Shown one piece after another: positions 9,041 to 17,599 of a stretch of 64,000 nt of DNA. Within the stretch, counting starts at the first letter, position 1, and every line of letters starts with the position of its first letter. The notes under the pieces were generated by a model, which worked only from the letters and a program-made list of their open reading frames with translations, was not told where the DNA came from and did not search any database. The stretch spans positions 26,523-90,522 of the forward strand of contig JAYOLW010000005.1 of assembly GCA_038120515.1 (NCBI GenBank). Direction: 5' to 3'. The position numbers were made by a program, and so were the translations under genes. This DNA is from JADHOX01 sp038120515 (GTDB taxonomy: Bacteria > Pseudomonadota > Alphaproteobacteria > Rickettsiales > JABIRX01).

Positions 9041-10048
9041 TTATTTCGATAATCCTATAGTTTGTTTACAAGTTAGATTATTAGCTGATCTTTTAATAAT
9101 TTCTGATACAATAAGCTCTAGATGCTCAATTGTTGATTTTTCAAAAAATATTTGAAACAAATATTGATTTTCAATAAAACCAAACTCATCTTTTTTCACA
9201 TGATAATCAGCAACAGTTTTCATATTTCTTGAAATCATATTAGAAAAAAAAACTCTATTTTGTAATCCACTTTGCATCATTAAATTGCTTATCATACCTG
9301 TGTACCAATCATAGTTGCAGTTTGCTATATAGCGCCAATTTTTATTCTTGATTAGACTATGTGATTCTAAATCCTTTCCGACATCAAAAATTGATTTTGA
9401 AACAAATGGAAAAAAAGAGTAAGCAACCCCCTGTGTGGCAAATAAATAAAAAAACATGTTATATCTTGCATCTATTTCAATTTTTTTATCATGGTTTTTA
9501 CCAAATAGTTTATTTTTACTAACTTCTTGGCTATGAATAATGTAAAAATTATCTGGGTATTTTTTATCAATATCTAATAAAGTTTTATCAAAATGTTTTT
9601 GTCTTATTATCATATCATCTGAAGACATGTTCAGCATTTTTGAAGAGGGCGATGCATTATCAATACCAATTGCAAAATATTTATGAAAATCGATATATGA
9701 ATACCTAACACTTGAAACAATAACCTTAATAGTTAAATATTGGTTAAACTTATCTTTTATTATTTGATATTGATAAAGATCATCATCGTTATCTATCACA
9801 ACAATGACTTCAATAGATTTTGAGTTATAGGCATTATCAATAATGCTTGTTATCAAATTATTAAGCCCAAATGTTTCGTTTCCTTTTATACGAGAAGGTA
9901 AAACAAAACTAATTTTAACAATATCTGAACAATTGTTATTAAATGAGTAATTTTTGCTTTTATGCTTAAATGATAAATAATTAATAACTTTACTAAAAGA
10001 TAGAGAAAGTTTCTTTGTACGTTTTTTATATGATTTTTTAATATTCAT
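9041..10048 (-). CDS. GT-A-like glycosyltransferase-family protein, paralogue of 992-aa GT C-terminus
   Basis: A 335-residue protein. After a basic N-terminus (residues 1-40, many Lys), it shows ISFVLPSRIKGNE, VVIDNDDDLYQY, ASPSSKMLNMSSDD and DKKYPDNFYIIHS, which line up in order and spacing with the last 300 residues of the 992-residue protein encoded convergently at 5903-8881. The two domains must share a recent common origin. The acidic IDNDDD and SSDD clusters suit metal and nucleotide-sugar binding in a GT-A fold, but this is inferred. The stop lies 159 bp from the convergent gene's stop. It is transcribed with the upstream fused E1 gene, 22 bp away. Confidence 0.65.
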   Translation of the reverse strand: MNIKKSYKKRTKKLSLSFSKVINYLSFKHKSKNYSFNNNCSDIVKISFVLPSRIKGNETFGLNNLITSIIDNAYNSKSIEVIVVIDNDDDLYQYQIIKDKFNQYLTIKVIVSSVRYSYIDFHKYFAIGIDNASPSSKMLNMSSDDMIIRQKHFDKTLLDIDKKYPDNFYIIHSQEVSKNKLFGKNHDKKIEIDARYNMFFYLFATQGVAYSFFPFVSKSIFDVGKDLESHSLIKNKNWRYIANCNYDWYTGMISNLMMQSGLQNRVFFSNMISRNMKTVADYHVKKDEFGFIENQYLFQIFFEKSTIEHLELIVSEIIKRSANNLTCKQTIGLSK

Positions 10049-10070
10049 TGAAAAGTAAATTAATTTAATT

Positions 10071-12116
10071 TTAAAAAGGACCTTTAAATTCTTTTAATTC
10101 ATTGTTGTCAAAGCTAAAGTTCGATATATCAATATCTTTTTTCAACATTTGCAAAACCTTTTCACTAATAGTTTTTCCATTTGGATAAAACAAATCTTCA
10201 AGAGATCTAGTCGTTGGACAAGTAACTTGAGCAAAACCCATTCTTGAAATTTGAATGTTTTTTTCTGGCAACTCTTCATGAACTCTAGCCATAATTTCAG
10301 CGGAAATACCAAATTCTACCCAACCATTATCTACAATTAATAATTTACCTGTTTTCTCAACAGAGCTTAGAATAGTACTAACATCTAATGGGCTTATCCA
10401 AATTGGATCTATGACCTCAGCATTAACACCCTTTTCCTTCAGAGCCTTAGCTGCACGAGTTGCCTCTATAGCCATATGTGAAACTGCAACAATAGTGATA
10501 TCATCACCTGAGGTTAATATACGGGCTTTACCTATTTGATTCTCATAAGGAGCTGATGGCACATAACTTTTAGTATTACATAATAATCTATGCTCCATAA
10601 AAATAACAGGGTTGTTATCTCTGATAGCTGCAATCATACAACCTTTGGCATCATAAGCATTTGAAGGCGCTACTACTCTAAGTCCTGGAATATGCGCAAA
10701 CATTGAATGCAAAGCCTGTGAATGCTGAGCACCCTGCCCCCAAGAACGACCAATCATACATCTTACTACCAAAGGAACCTTAACTGCACCATTATACATA
10801 TAATGAGCTTTGGCAGCCATATTTATAAGCTGATTTGCAGCTAATGTCATAAAATCCATTCTTATATGCACATGGACTGGTCTCAAACCATACATTGCAG
10901 CACCAACTGCAACACCAGTCATAGCATCCTCAGATAAAGGCGTTCCAAACAAATGATCTTGACCAAATTTCTCTATACCAGCTGTTGATCCCTGAATTTT
11001 TTTGTGATCATCAACATCCAAGCCAAATACAAAAACATTTTTATCACGATCTATCTCTTGGATACAAGCTTCAGCAATGCTATCAACATATCGAATAAAT
11101 TTCTGATCATATGAGTTAATATCTGGATCCTTTACAACTTCTTTTGGTGCATACAAATTTTGATAAAGCTCTTTGTAACCAGGAAAATTTGACTTTTCTG
11201 CATATTCAATTGATTGAGCAATTTGTGTCTCAACTTCATCATTAATCTTATCAACTTCCTGCTTAGATAATAAGTTTTGAAGCTTAATTACTTGATCGTT
11301 AGCAAGCCACCTTTTATATTCTGCAAGATCTCTATATTCTTCGTTAAGATCTTCCGTAGGACCAACATGCTCTTTATAACGATATGTAAAACATTCAATA
11401 AAAACAGGACCAGATTCAGGATTGTTTTTGATTTCATCAACGGCAGTTTTAGTAATTTGGTTAATATTGAAAACATCACCATCAGAAATTTGATAAGTTT
11501 TAACACCATATGTCGCAACTCTTTCACAGATTTTATCAGTTGGCCAACGCCTCTCTATTGGATTGTGAATAGCTAATTTATTATTTTCACATAAAAAAAT
11601 AATTGGCAATTTATGCAATGCAGCAAAATTAATACTTTCAGAAAAGCACCCTTCCTCAGTAGCTCCATCACCAAAGAAGGCCACAACAACTCTTTGCTTC
11701 CCTGTTTGCTTTGCTTCTTTCTTTAAAGCCATAGCATAGCCTGTAGCAACAGGAATAGTAGTACCTACGACAGCTGAGGCGCCAAGAATACCATTTTCAA
11801 TATCAATCAAATGCATTGAACCAGCCTTACCACCAGCGCAGCCATCAACCTTTCCATAAAGCTCAGCCATCATCTTATTTAAATCACCACCTTTAGCAAT
11901 ATGAGTGGCATGACATCTGTATGTATTCGAAACTATATCATCTTTATCTAACGCATCACAAACTCCAACTGCAACAGCTTCCTGACCTATTGATAAATGA
12001 ACAGGACTTTTTATAACATCTGTGTCATATATCTCGGCGATTTTTTCCTCAAACTTTCTAATTAATAGTAGTTTTTTGTATGTATTTGATATGTTTTTTT
12101 TACTAGCAGATGACAT
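10071..12116 (-). CDS. Fused alpha/beta thiamine-diphosphate E1 (2-oxoacid dehydrogenase type)
   Basis: A 681-residue protein when started at the ATG (MSSASKKN); a TTG 9 bp upstream is a poorer choice. Residues 1 to about 330 are an E1-alpha module with the ThDP motif beginning GDGATEEG and ending in CENN (about 149-179), plus a GGKAGSMH segment. Residues about 335-681 are E1-beta (TPLSEDAMTGVAVGAAM, SWGQGAQHSQ, VVAPSNAYDAKGC). Normally alpha and beta are separate and work with E2 and E3; here they are fused and no lipoyl E2 or E3 gene is in the window. Its position inside a sugar locus suggests decarboxylation of a 2-oxo acid and transfer of the activated acyl unit, perhaps onto a sugar as in branched-chain sugar synthesis. 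That role is inference. It reads away from the epimerase gene starting at 12176. Confidence 0.85.
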   Translation of the reverse strand: MSSASKKNISNTYKKLLLIRKFEEKIAEIYDTDVIKSPVHLSIGQEAVAVGVCDALDKDDIVSNTYRCHATHIAKGGDLNKMMAELYGKVDGCAGGKAGSMHLIDIENGILGASAVVGTTIPVATGYAMALKKEAKQTGKQRVVVAFFGDGATEEGCFSESINFAALHKLPIIFLCENNKLAIHNPIERRWPTDKICERVATYGVKTYQISDGDVFNINQITKTAVDEIKNNPESGPVFIECFTYRYKEHVGPTEDLNEEYRDLAEYKRWLANDQVIKLQNLLSKQEVDKINDEVETQIAQSIEYAEKSNFPGYKELYQNLYAPKEVVKDPDINSYDQKFIRYVDSIAEACIQEIDRDKNVFVFGLDVDDHKKIQGSTAGIEKFGQDHLFGTPLSEDAMTGVAVGAAMYGLRPVHVHIRMDFMTLAANQLINMAAKAHYMYNGAVKVPLVVRCMIGRSWGQGAQHSQALHSMFAHIPGLRVVAPSNAYDAKGCMIAAIRDNNPVIFMEHRLLCNTKSYVPSAPYENQIGKARILTSGDDITIVAVSHMAIEATRAAKALKEKGVNAEVIDPIWISPLDVSTILSSVEKTGKLLIVDNGWVEFGISAEIMARVHEELPEKNIQISRMGFAQVTCPTTRSLEDLFYPNGKTISEKVLQMLKKDIDISNFSFDNNELKEFKGPF

Positions 12117-12175
12117 GAGTTGCAAATAAATTAAGATTGGGTATAAAAACGTACAATATTTAAATTTAAATAAAA

Positions 12176-13105
12176 GTGGAAATTACAAATAAAATTTTAG
12201 TCACAGGTTCTACAGGCATGGTTGGTAGCAGCCTTACAAAACTTTTAAGAAATAAAGGATATAAAAATATTTTAGCACCCTCTCACTCAGAACTTGATTT
12301 ACGACGCCAAAATGACGTGGAAGAGTTTTTTGCAACTCACAAACCTGATTATGTGTTTCATTTGGCAGCAATAGTTGGAGGAATAAAAGCCAATAATGAA
12401 TATCCAGCAAAATTTATTTATGATAATACTGGCATGCATCTAAATGTTATTAAATCTGCTAATGATAATAATGTTAAAAAAGTTTTATTTCCTGGCTCTG
12501 CATGCACATACCCTAAAAATGCTCAACAGCCAATCAAAGAAGAAAGCTTTTTATCTGGCTACCTTGAACCAACAAATATCGCTTATGCAGCAGCTAAAAT
12601 AAATGGTATAATATCAGCACAAAGCTATAGAAAACAACATAACTTAAATGTCATTATTCCTATGCCAACAAATGCATATGGTGAAGGTGATCATTTTGAT
12701 ATAGAAAATTGTCATGTTATTCCAGCCTTGATAAGAAGATTCCATGAGGCAAAAACAAATAGTCTAGATAATGTAGAAATTTGGGGTAGCGGTAATGTTT
12801 ATAGAGAATTCTTATATGTCGATGACTTCGCTGACAGCTTATTATTTCTAATGCAAAACTACAACTCAGAGCAAATAATCAACATTGGTACTATGGATGA
12901 AATATCAATTAAAGATTTAGCTCTTAAGATTGCAAAAATAACCGGTTATAATGGTCAAATAAAATTTGACACATCAAAGCCAGATGGAATGAAAAGAAAA
13001 TGTCTGGATTCACAAAGAATCAACAATCTTGGCTGGAAAGCAAAAACTAATTTTGACCAAGGACTTGAAAAAACATATAAGTATTTTTTGGAAAACATTG
13101 CGTAA
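12176..13105 (+). CDS. GDP-L-fucose synthase-like GDP-sugar epimerase/reductase
   Basis: A 309-residue extended SDR of the GDP-4-keto-6-deoxymannose epimerase/reductase (Fcl/WcaG) type: TGSTGMVGSSL at the N-terminus, AAIVGGIKANNEYPA, FPGSACTYPK, then the YAAAK catalytic Tyr/Lys pair and PTNAYGEGDHFD. The start is GTG. In GDP-heptose pathways (Campylobacter, Yersinia) Fcl-like enzymes act on GDP-6-deoxy-4-keto-heptose; because dmhA, hddA, hddC and gmhA homologues are encoded a few kilobases away, that substrate is preferred over fucose. The following glycosyltransferase starts 3 bp after its stop, so the two form an operon, divergent from the fused E1 gene. Confidence 0.8.
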   Translation: MEITNKILVTGSTGMVGSSLTKLLRNKGYKNILAPSHSELDLRRQNDVEEFFATHKPDYVFHLAAIVGGIKANNEYPAKFIYDNTGMHLNVIKSANDNNVKKVLFPGSACTYPKNAQQPIKEESFLSGYLEPTNIAYAAAKINGIISAQSYRKQHNLNVIIPMPTNAYGEGDHFDIENCHVIPALIRRFHEAKTNSLDNVEIWGSGNVYREFLYVDDFADSLLFLMQNYNSEQIINIGTMDEISIKDLALKIAKITGYNGQIKFDTSKPDGMKRKCLDSQRINNLGWKAKTNFDQGLEKTYKYFLENIA

Positions 13106-13108
13106 AAT

Positions 13109-14020
13109 ATGACCTCTAACTACCCAAAAATCTCAGTAATAATTCCTGTAAAAAATTCAGTAAACACAATTGAGAAAGCGATCAAGAGCGTAATAATACA
13201 ACAATACCCAAACCTTGAGTTCATTATTATAGATGGCCAGTCTACTGACGGCACTTTAGATGTTATCAACAAATATCAAAAACATATAAATATTCTTATT
13301 AGTGAGCCTGATAATGGGAACCCAGAAGCTTACGTTAAAGGTATCAAAAATTCAAACAGTGAAATCATCGCATTTTTAAATGCAGACGATTTTTATGAAT
13401 CAGAAATACTACTTAAAGCTGGTACAGAATTTTCGCAAGAACCCGATCTTGATATTGTATCATTTCGTTATCGTGTAATCACTGAAACATCTATGATTGA
13501 AGAGACAAGCCTTGAAAATATGGATTTCAAGCCATATAAAGCTCCAAACTCTTTAGGAATCAATGCTAGATTTTTTAAAAAAGAATTATTTTATAAATAT
13601 GGTTTTCCACTTACCCAAGATGACCAAAACAGAACGTTAATTGCAAATGACCTGGAATATATGCTAAGATTTGCTATATACGAGGTCAAAAACAAAACAA
13701 TTGATTATATTGGATATAATTATCTATTCCATGAAAACTCATTAACTTTTAATAATAACAAAGAAAGCAAATTAAGAATGATTGAGGATAGAATTTTTAT
13801 TGCAAACAAGTTTCTCAATTCACAAGATACAATTCCACTTTCTCCTGAATGGATAAAATCTTTTAAAAAGTCCCTTAAGAAAAACAGGGCACAATTAATT
13901 AAAATTAATCTAAAGTTAAATGATTTTAAAAAAGCTTTAAATGAATTGAAAGTTAGCTTTACAGAACACAACAAAATAGGATTTATTTACTATTTGTTTA
14001 AAACGCTATTGAGAAGCTAA
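13109..14020 (+). CDS. Family 2 glycosyltransferase
   Basis: A 303-residue GT2 enzyme with the canonical N-terminus (ISVIIPVKNSVNTIEKAIKS), DGQSTDGTLDVI and a DxD-type motif in IIAFLNADDFYE near residue 95. No membrane segment is visible; the C-terminal 50 residues are lysine- and leucine-rich and may contact the membrane or a partner. It probably adds one sugar to the lipid-linked surface glycan. It is translationally close to the Fcl-like gene upstream (3 bp) and overlaps the 3' end of the convergent hddC-like gene by 15 bp. Confidence 0.85.
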   Translation: MTSNYPKISVIIPVKNSVNTIEKAIKSVIIQQYPNLEFIIIDGQSTDGTLDVINKYQKHINILISEPDNGNPEAYVKGIKNSNSEIIAFLNADDFYESEILLKAGTEFSQEPDLDIVSFRYRVITETSMIEETSLENMDFKPYKAPNSLGINARFFKKELFYKYGFPLTQDDQNRTLIANDLEYMLRFAIYEVKNKTIDYIGYNYLFHENSLTFNNNKESKLRMIEDRIFIANKFLNSQDTIPLSPEWIKSFKKSLKKNRAQLIKINLKLNDFKKALNELKVSFTEHNKIGFIYYLFKTLLRS

Positions 14021-14734
14021 TTTTAACTCCTGACTAAGAAGCTTGGGAATTTCATTCTGAGACTTTTGATAATCATCAGGCACACCAATATCAATAAAAT
14101 AATCCTGACATTGATAGGAATTAATACTTATATCTTTGGTATATTTCTGCAAGAAACCAACTTCGAAGGAAAAGCTTTCTGGTAATTGAAATATTTTAAA
14201 TATACTTGGATCTAAAACATAAATCCCACTATTAATGTATCCAGATTGCTTTTGCTTCGACTTCTCAGAAAAACTAGTAACAATATTGTTACCATTTACT
14301 GACACCAACCCATATCTAGTAGAATCCTCTATATATTTAAGAACAATTGTAAGTTTTGCCAAACTTTCACAATGATTGTTTAAGAGCTTTTTATAATCAA
14401 CTTCTAAAAATGTATCACCATTTAAGACTACCACAGGTTTTGAATGGTCAATATATCTCAAGGAATTGATAATAGCACCACCAGTGCCTAAAGGCTGTTC
14501 TTCAACAGCATATTTTATCGACATCCCTTTAAATTCACTACCAAAAAACTCTTCTATTTGATCTTTTAAATAATGAACTGAGAAAACCACTTCTGAAAAA
14601 TTGTGATTTTTAAGATAGGATAATAAATAAAACAAAAAAGGCTTATCGCCGATTGGAGCCATTGGCTTTGGAATGTTCTTAACAACATTTTGAAGTCTTG
14701 TACCAAACCCACCCGCTAAAACTATTGCCTGCAT
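14006..14734 (-). CDS. hddC: D-glycero-D-manno-heptose 1-phosphate guanylyltransferase (HddC-like)
   Basis: A 242-residue sugar-1-phosphate nucleotidyltransferase: AIVLAGGFGTRLQ at the N-terminus, PKPMAPIGDKPF, EEQPLGTGGAI, VVLNGDTFLEVD and YFIDIGVPDDY. Its length and motifs fit HddC, which makes GDP-D-glycero-alpha-D-manno-heptose from heptose 1-phosphate and GTP. The neighbours gmhA and hddA supply the substrate, which makes the heptose assignment stronger than the family signature alone. Its start codon overlaps the gmhA stop (TAATG), a sign of coupling. Acts in the cytoplasm. Confidence 0.8.
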   Translation of the reverse strand: MQAIVLAGGFGTRLQNVVKNIPKPMAPIGDKPFLFYLLSYLKNHNFSEVVFSVHYLKDQIEEFFGSEFKGMSIKYAVEEQPLGTGGAIINSLRYIDHSKPVVVLNGDTFLEVDYKKLLNNHCESLAKLTIVLKYIEDSTRYGLVSVNGNNIVTSFSEKSKQKQSGYINSGIYVLDPSIFKIFQLPESFSFEVGFLQKYTKDISINSYQCQDYFIDIGVPDDYQKSQNEIPKLLSQELKLASQ

Positions 14735-15375
14735 TATGACTTATTATTAGGATTGTGAGTTTTACCAAAAAAACTATCCTCAACTAAAGCGCATAAAATA
14801 TGACCTGTTGCAATATGACCTTCCTGAATTTTTGGAGTTTCAGAAGATGGAATATTGATTTGATAACCAGAAATTTCGCCAACATCTCTGCCATCATCTC
14901 CAAGCATGGCAATTGTCGTAATATTTTTATTATTTGCCGACTTAATTGCCTCCAATACATTTTTACTTCTGCCTGATGTTGAAATACCAACTAAAACATC
15001 CCCGGATTGCCCAAGCGCCTCAACCTGTCTTGAGAAGCTATGTAAATAACCATAATCATTACCAATAGCAGTAAGTGCAGAAGTATCTGTGGTAAGCGCA
15101 ATAGCATTTAATGCAGGCCTATCATAAGAAAGTTTACTCACAAACTCAGCAGCTAAATGCTGAGAATCTGCAGCTGAACCGCCATTACCACAAAACATAA
15201 TTTTTTTACCATTTTTTAATGCTGAGTAACAAATATCAGCAGCCAACTCTATTTGTGAAACTAAAGCATCATCACTAATCATTTTAGTAAAAAGCTTTTG
15301 GGTCTTCTGGAACTCTTTTTTTATAAATGAAGAAGTTTTTGATAATGTAAGCTGAGATGTAATTGGAGATTTCAT
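14734..15375 (-). CDS. gmhA: Sedoheptulose 7-phosphate isomerase (GmhA)
   Basis: A SIS-domain isomerase of 213 residues from the ATG chosen here (MKSPITS); a TTG 36 bp upstream would add residues unlike the family. FCGNGGSAADSQHLAAEF is the diagnostic GmhA segment; ALTTDTSALTAIGNDYGY and ISTSGRSKNVL follow in order. It converts sedoheptulose 7-phosphate to D-glycero-D-manno-heptose 7-phosphate, the first step of both ADP- and GDP-heptose synthesis. Lying between hddC and hddA, it belongs here to the GDP branch. No strong ribosome-binding site is visible. Confidence 0.9.
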   Translation of the reverse strand: MKSPITSQLTLSKTSSFIKKEFQKTQKLFTKMISDDALVSQIELAADICYSALKNGKKIMFCGNGGSAADSQHLAAEFVSKLSYDRPALNAIALTTDTSALTAIGNDYGYLHSFSRQVEALGQSGDVLVGISTSGRSKNVLEAIKSANNKNITTIAMLGDDGRDVGEISGYQINIPSSETPKIQEGHIATGHILCALVEDSFFGKTHNPNNKS

Positions 15376-15458
15376 AATAAAAAATTTTGATAAAAAAAAA
15401 GTGATAATCAAATTAACGTTAATGTCAAATCACAAAAGATGACACATATTTAAAACTA

Positions 15459-16505
15459 TTATTTTTTATGAATAGTCCAACTACTACTTCCCTCATCAAC
15501 AAAATGGAAAGGGTAGATTTGTCCTTCTTTTTCAGCTTCTAAAGCTCTAATTACTTCCATTCTTTTCGAGGGTCTGGTAAAGAACATCATAAAACCTCCG
15601 CCACCAGCACCTGATATTTTACCAGCCAAAGCGCCCGCTTTAATTATCCTATCATACAGACTATTTATTCTATCATTACTAATTGAATGAGAGGCATTTT
15701 TTTTAGCAACCCAACCTTTCTTTATGGATTCTACAATCGCATCAAAATCCGCCTTTAAGATATATTCTTTTATATTAATCGCTTCCTGCTTAATTTGCAG
15801 CATTGACTCAGTTGTATTTGGGTTTTGCTTTTCAAGCTCTAAACTTTGCTCATCAATAATTTTAGATGACTCCCTAGAAGTACCTAAATTAAACAAAATA
15901 AGACATTGCTCTAGCTCTGAGACAATCCACCTTCTAACTCTTAATGGATTTATAATAGTTCTATCATTTTCATAAAATTCCATAAAGTTAAAACCACCAA
16001 ATGTAGCAGCATACTGATCTTGTTTACCACCTTTCATTCCAAGATCTACCCTTTCAATTTCATATGCTAAATGTGAAATATCATAATCACCAAAAGGCAA
16101 ACCTAATAATTCAACATATGCTTTTATGATTGAAACAACCAGAGTAGATGAAGATCCAAGACCTGATCCTGCAGGTACATCACAATAAGTAATAACTTTA
16201 TGACAGATAGGTTTGTTATTATTATAATCTTTAACAATTCTATTATAAATCGCCTTATGAAGTTTTAAAGTTCCAGTAGGTTCAATATAGTTAGTTAAGT
16301 CACATTCAAACCTTTCATTCAAATCAGAAGCTATAAAAATGATTTTACCATGATTTTTAGGTTTTATGCTACAACATGCATATAGATCGATTGTAGCATT
16401 TAAAACGGCGCCGCCATATTGATTATAAAACGACTCCATATCCGTGCCACCACCACCCAGGCCCAATCTTAACGGCGATCTTGATCTAATAATAAGTTCT
16501 GACAT
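15459..16505 (-). CDS. hddA: D-glycero-alpha-D-manno-heptose 7-phosphate kinase (HddA)
   Basis: A GHMP-family kinase of 348 residues. RSRSPLRLGLGGGGTDMESF at the N-terminus and the ATP loop PAGSGLGSSSTLVV are clear; KISGAGGGGFMMFF is the C-terminal GHMP motif. This pattern and length fit HddA, which phosphorylates the anomeric carbon of heptose 7-phosphate to give the 1,7-bisphosphate. A separate phosphatase (GmhB) is needed before HddC can act and is not in this window. The gene follows dmhA by 1 bp, so dmhA-hddA-gmhA-hddC form one transcript. Confidence 0.88.
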   Translation of the reverse strand: MSELIIRSRSPLRLGLGGGGTDMESFYNQYGGAVLNATIDLYACCSIKPKNHGKIIFIASDLNERFECDLTNYIEPTGTLKLHKAIYNRIVKDYNNNKPICHKVITYCDVPAGSGLGSSSTLVVSIIKAYVELLGLPFGDYDISHLAYEIERVDLGMKGGKQDQYAATFGGFNFMEFYENDRTIINPLRVRRWIVSELEQCLILFNLGTSRESSKIIDEQSLELEKQNPNTTESMLQIKQEAINIKEYILKADFDAIVESIKKGWVAKKNASHSISNDRINSLYDRIIKAGALAGKISGAGGGGFMMFFTRPSKRMEVIRALEAEKEGQIYPFHFVDEGSSSWTIHKK

Positions 16506-16506
16506 A

Positions 16507-17526
16507 TTATCTTGTTAGAAAATTTTCACCATTTTTAACTCTTTCACGCCAATAGTTTAAGAGGTCAGTCATCGTTTGTTCAAAAGATATTTCAGATGTC
16601 CAACCAGTATGTTGTTCAAATTTCTTAGTATTAGGAACTTGAAGATCGGCATCAATTGGTCTCAATCTTTCAGGATCAGTTTCAACCTTTATATCATTTT
16701 TCATAGTGGAAATTGAAATTAAATAATCAAGCATTTCCTTTATGGTACAAGTGTAAGTACCACCAATATTATAATATTCACCAGCCTTGGGATTTTTAGT
16801 AACAAGCATATAATAAGCTTTTACGGCATCTCTAACATCTGCAAATGTTCGAAGCGAATCTAGATTCCCAGTTTTCACAACAGGATCAATCAAGCCTTGT
16901 TCTATCATAGCAATTTGTTTTGCAAATGTACTTTCAGCAAAAACATCACCTCTTCTTGGACCTGTATGCGTAAACATTCTTGTTGTCATTACAGTCATAT
17001 CATAAGCTTCGGCATAATATCTTCCAACAAGGTCGGTTCCAACTTTTGAAATTGCATATGGTGATGCAGGATGAAAACTACATTCTTCATCTATTGGCAG
17101 TTTTTCCTTAGGAACTCTTCCAAAAACTTCACTTGATGCACAAACATGTATTACTGTCTTTGTTCGCAAATCTTCATCTTTTCTGATTGCTTCTAACACT
17201 CTTGCTGTTCCCTGTATATTTGTTTCAAAAGTATCAAGAGGAGATTCAAAACTTGTTTTTGGATAGCTTTGCGCTGCTAAATGAAAAATATAATCAGGCT
17301 TAGATTTTGTGATAACATCCTGAATAGAAATATAATCCCTTAAATCACCATAAAGCAGATGAATACGATCTTTATGATTAATTTTGTTAATTAAATGCGA
17401 GATATTATCCATTGGGCTTCTCCAACGGCACATTCCATAGATCTCCCAATCAGTGTTTTCAAGTAAAAAATCGGCTAGGTGCGAACCAACCATTCCCGTA
17501 ATACCTGTAATTAAGGCTTTTGTCAT
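16507..17526 (-). CDS. dmhA: GDP-mannose/GDP-heptose 4,6-dehydratase (DmhA-like)
   Basis: A 339-residue extended SDR of the GDP-mannose 4,6-dehydratase family: ALITGITGMVGSHLADFL, AAQSYPKTSFESPLDT, SSEVFGRVP, the YAISK catalytic pair and TRMFTHTGPRRGD. In Yersinia and Campylobacter, relatives of this protein dehydrate GDP-D-glycero-D-manno-heptose to the 6-deoxy-4-keto form. Operon position directly ahead of hddA supports the heptose substrate; use of GDP-mannose cannot be excluded. It is the first gene of the minus-strand operon and provides the 4-keto intermediate that the ColD-like 3-dehydratase could use. Confidence 0.8.
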   Translation of the reverse strand: MTKALITGITGMVGSHLADFLLENTDWEIYGMCRWRSPMDNISHLINKINHKDRIHLLYGDLRDYISIQDVITKSKPDYIFHLAAQSYPKTSFESPLDTFETNIQGTARVLEAIRKDEDLRTKTVIHVCASSEVFGRVPKEKLPIDEECSFHPASPYAISKVGTDLVGRYYAEAYDMTVMTTRMFTHTGPRRGDVFAESTFAKQIAMIEQGLIDPVVKTGNLDSLRTFADVRDAVKAYYMLVTKNPKAGEYYNIGGTYTCTIKEMLDYLISISTMKNDIKVETDPERLRPIDADLQVPNTKKFEQHTGWTSEISFEQTMTDLLNYWRERVKNGENFLTR

Positions 17527-17599
17527 TTATAGAATATAAAATTTGAAATATGTTTAAACAAAAAATATTTTTTTTTGAAGTTTTTTTATTTTATTTTTC

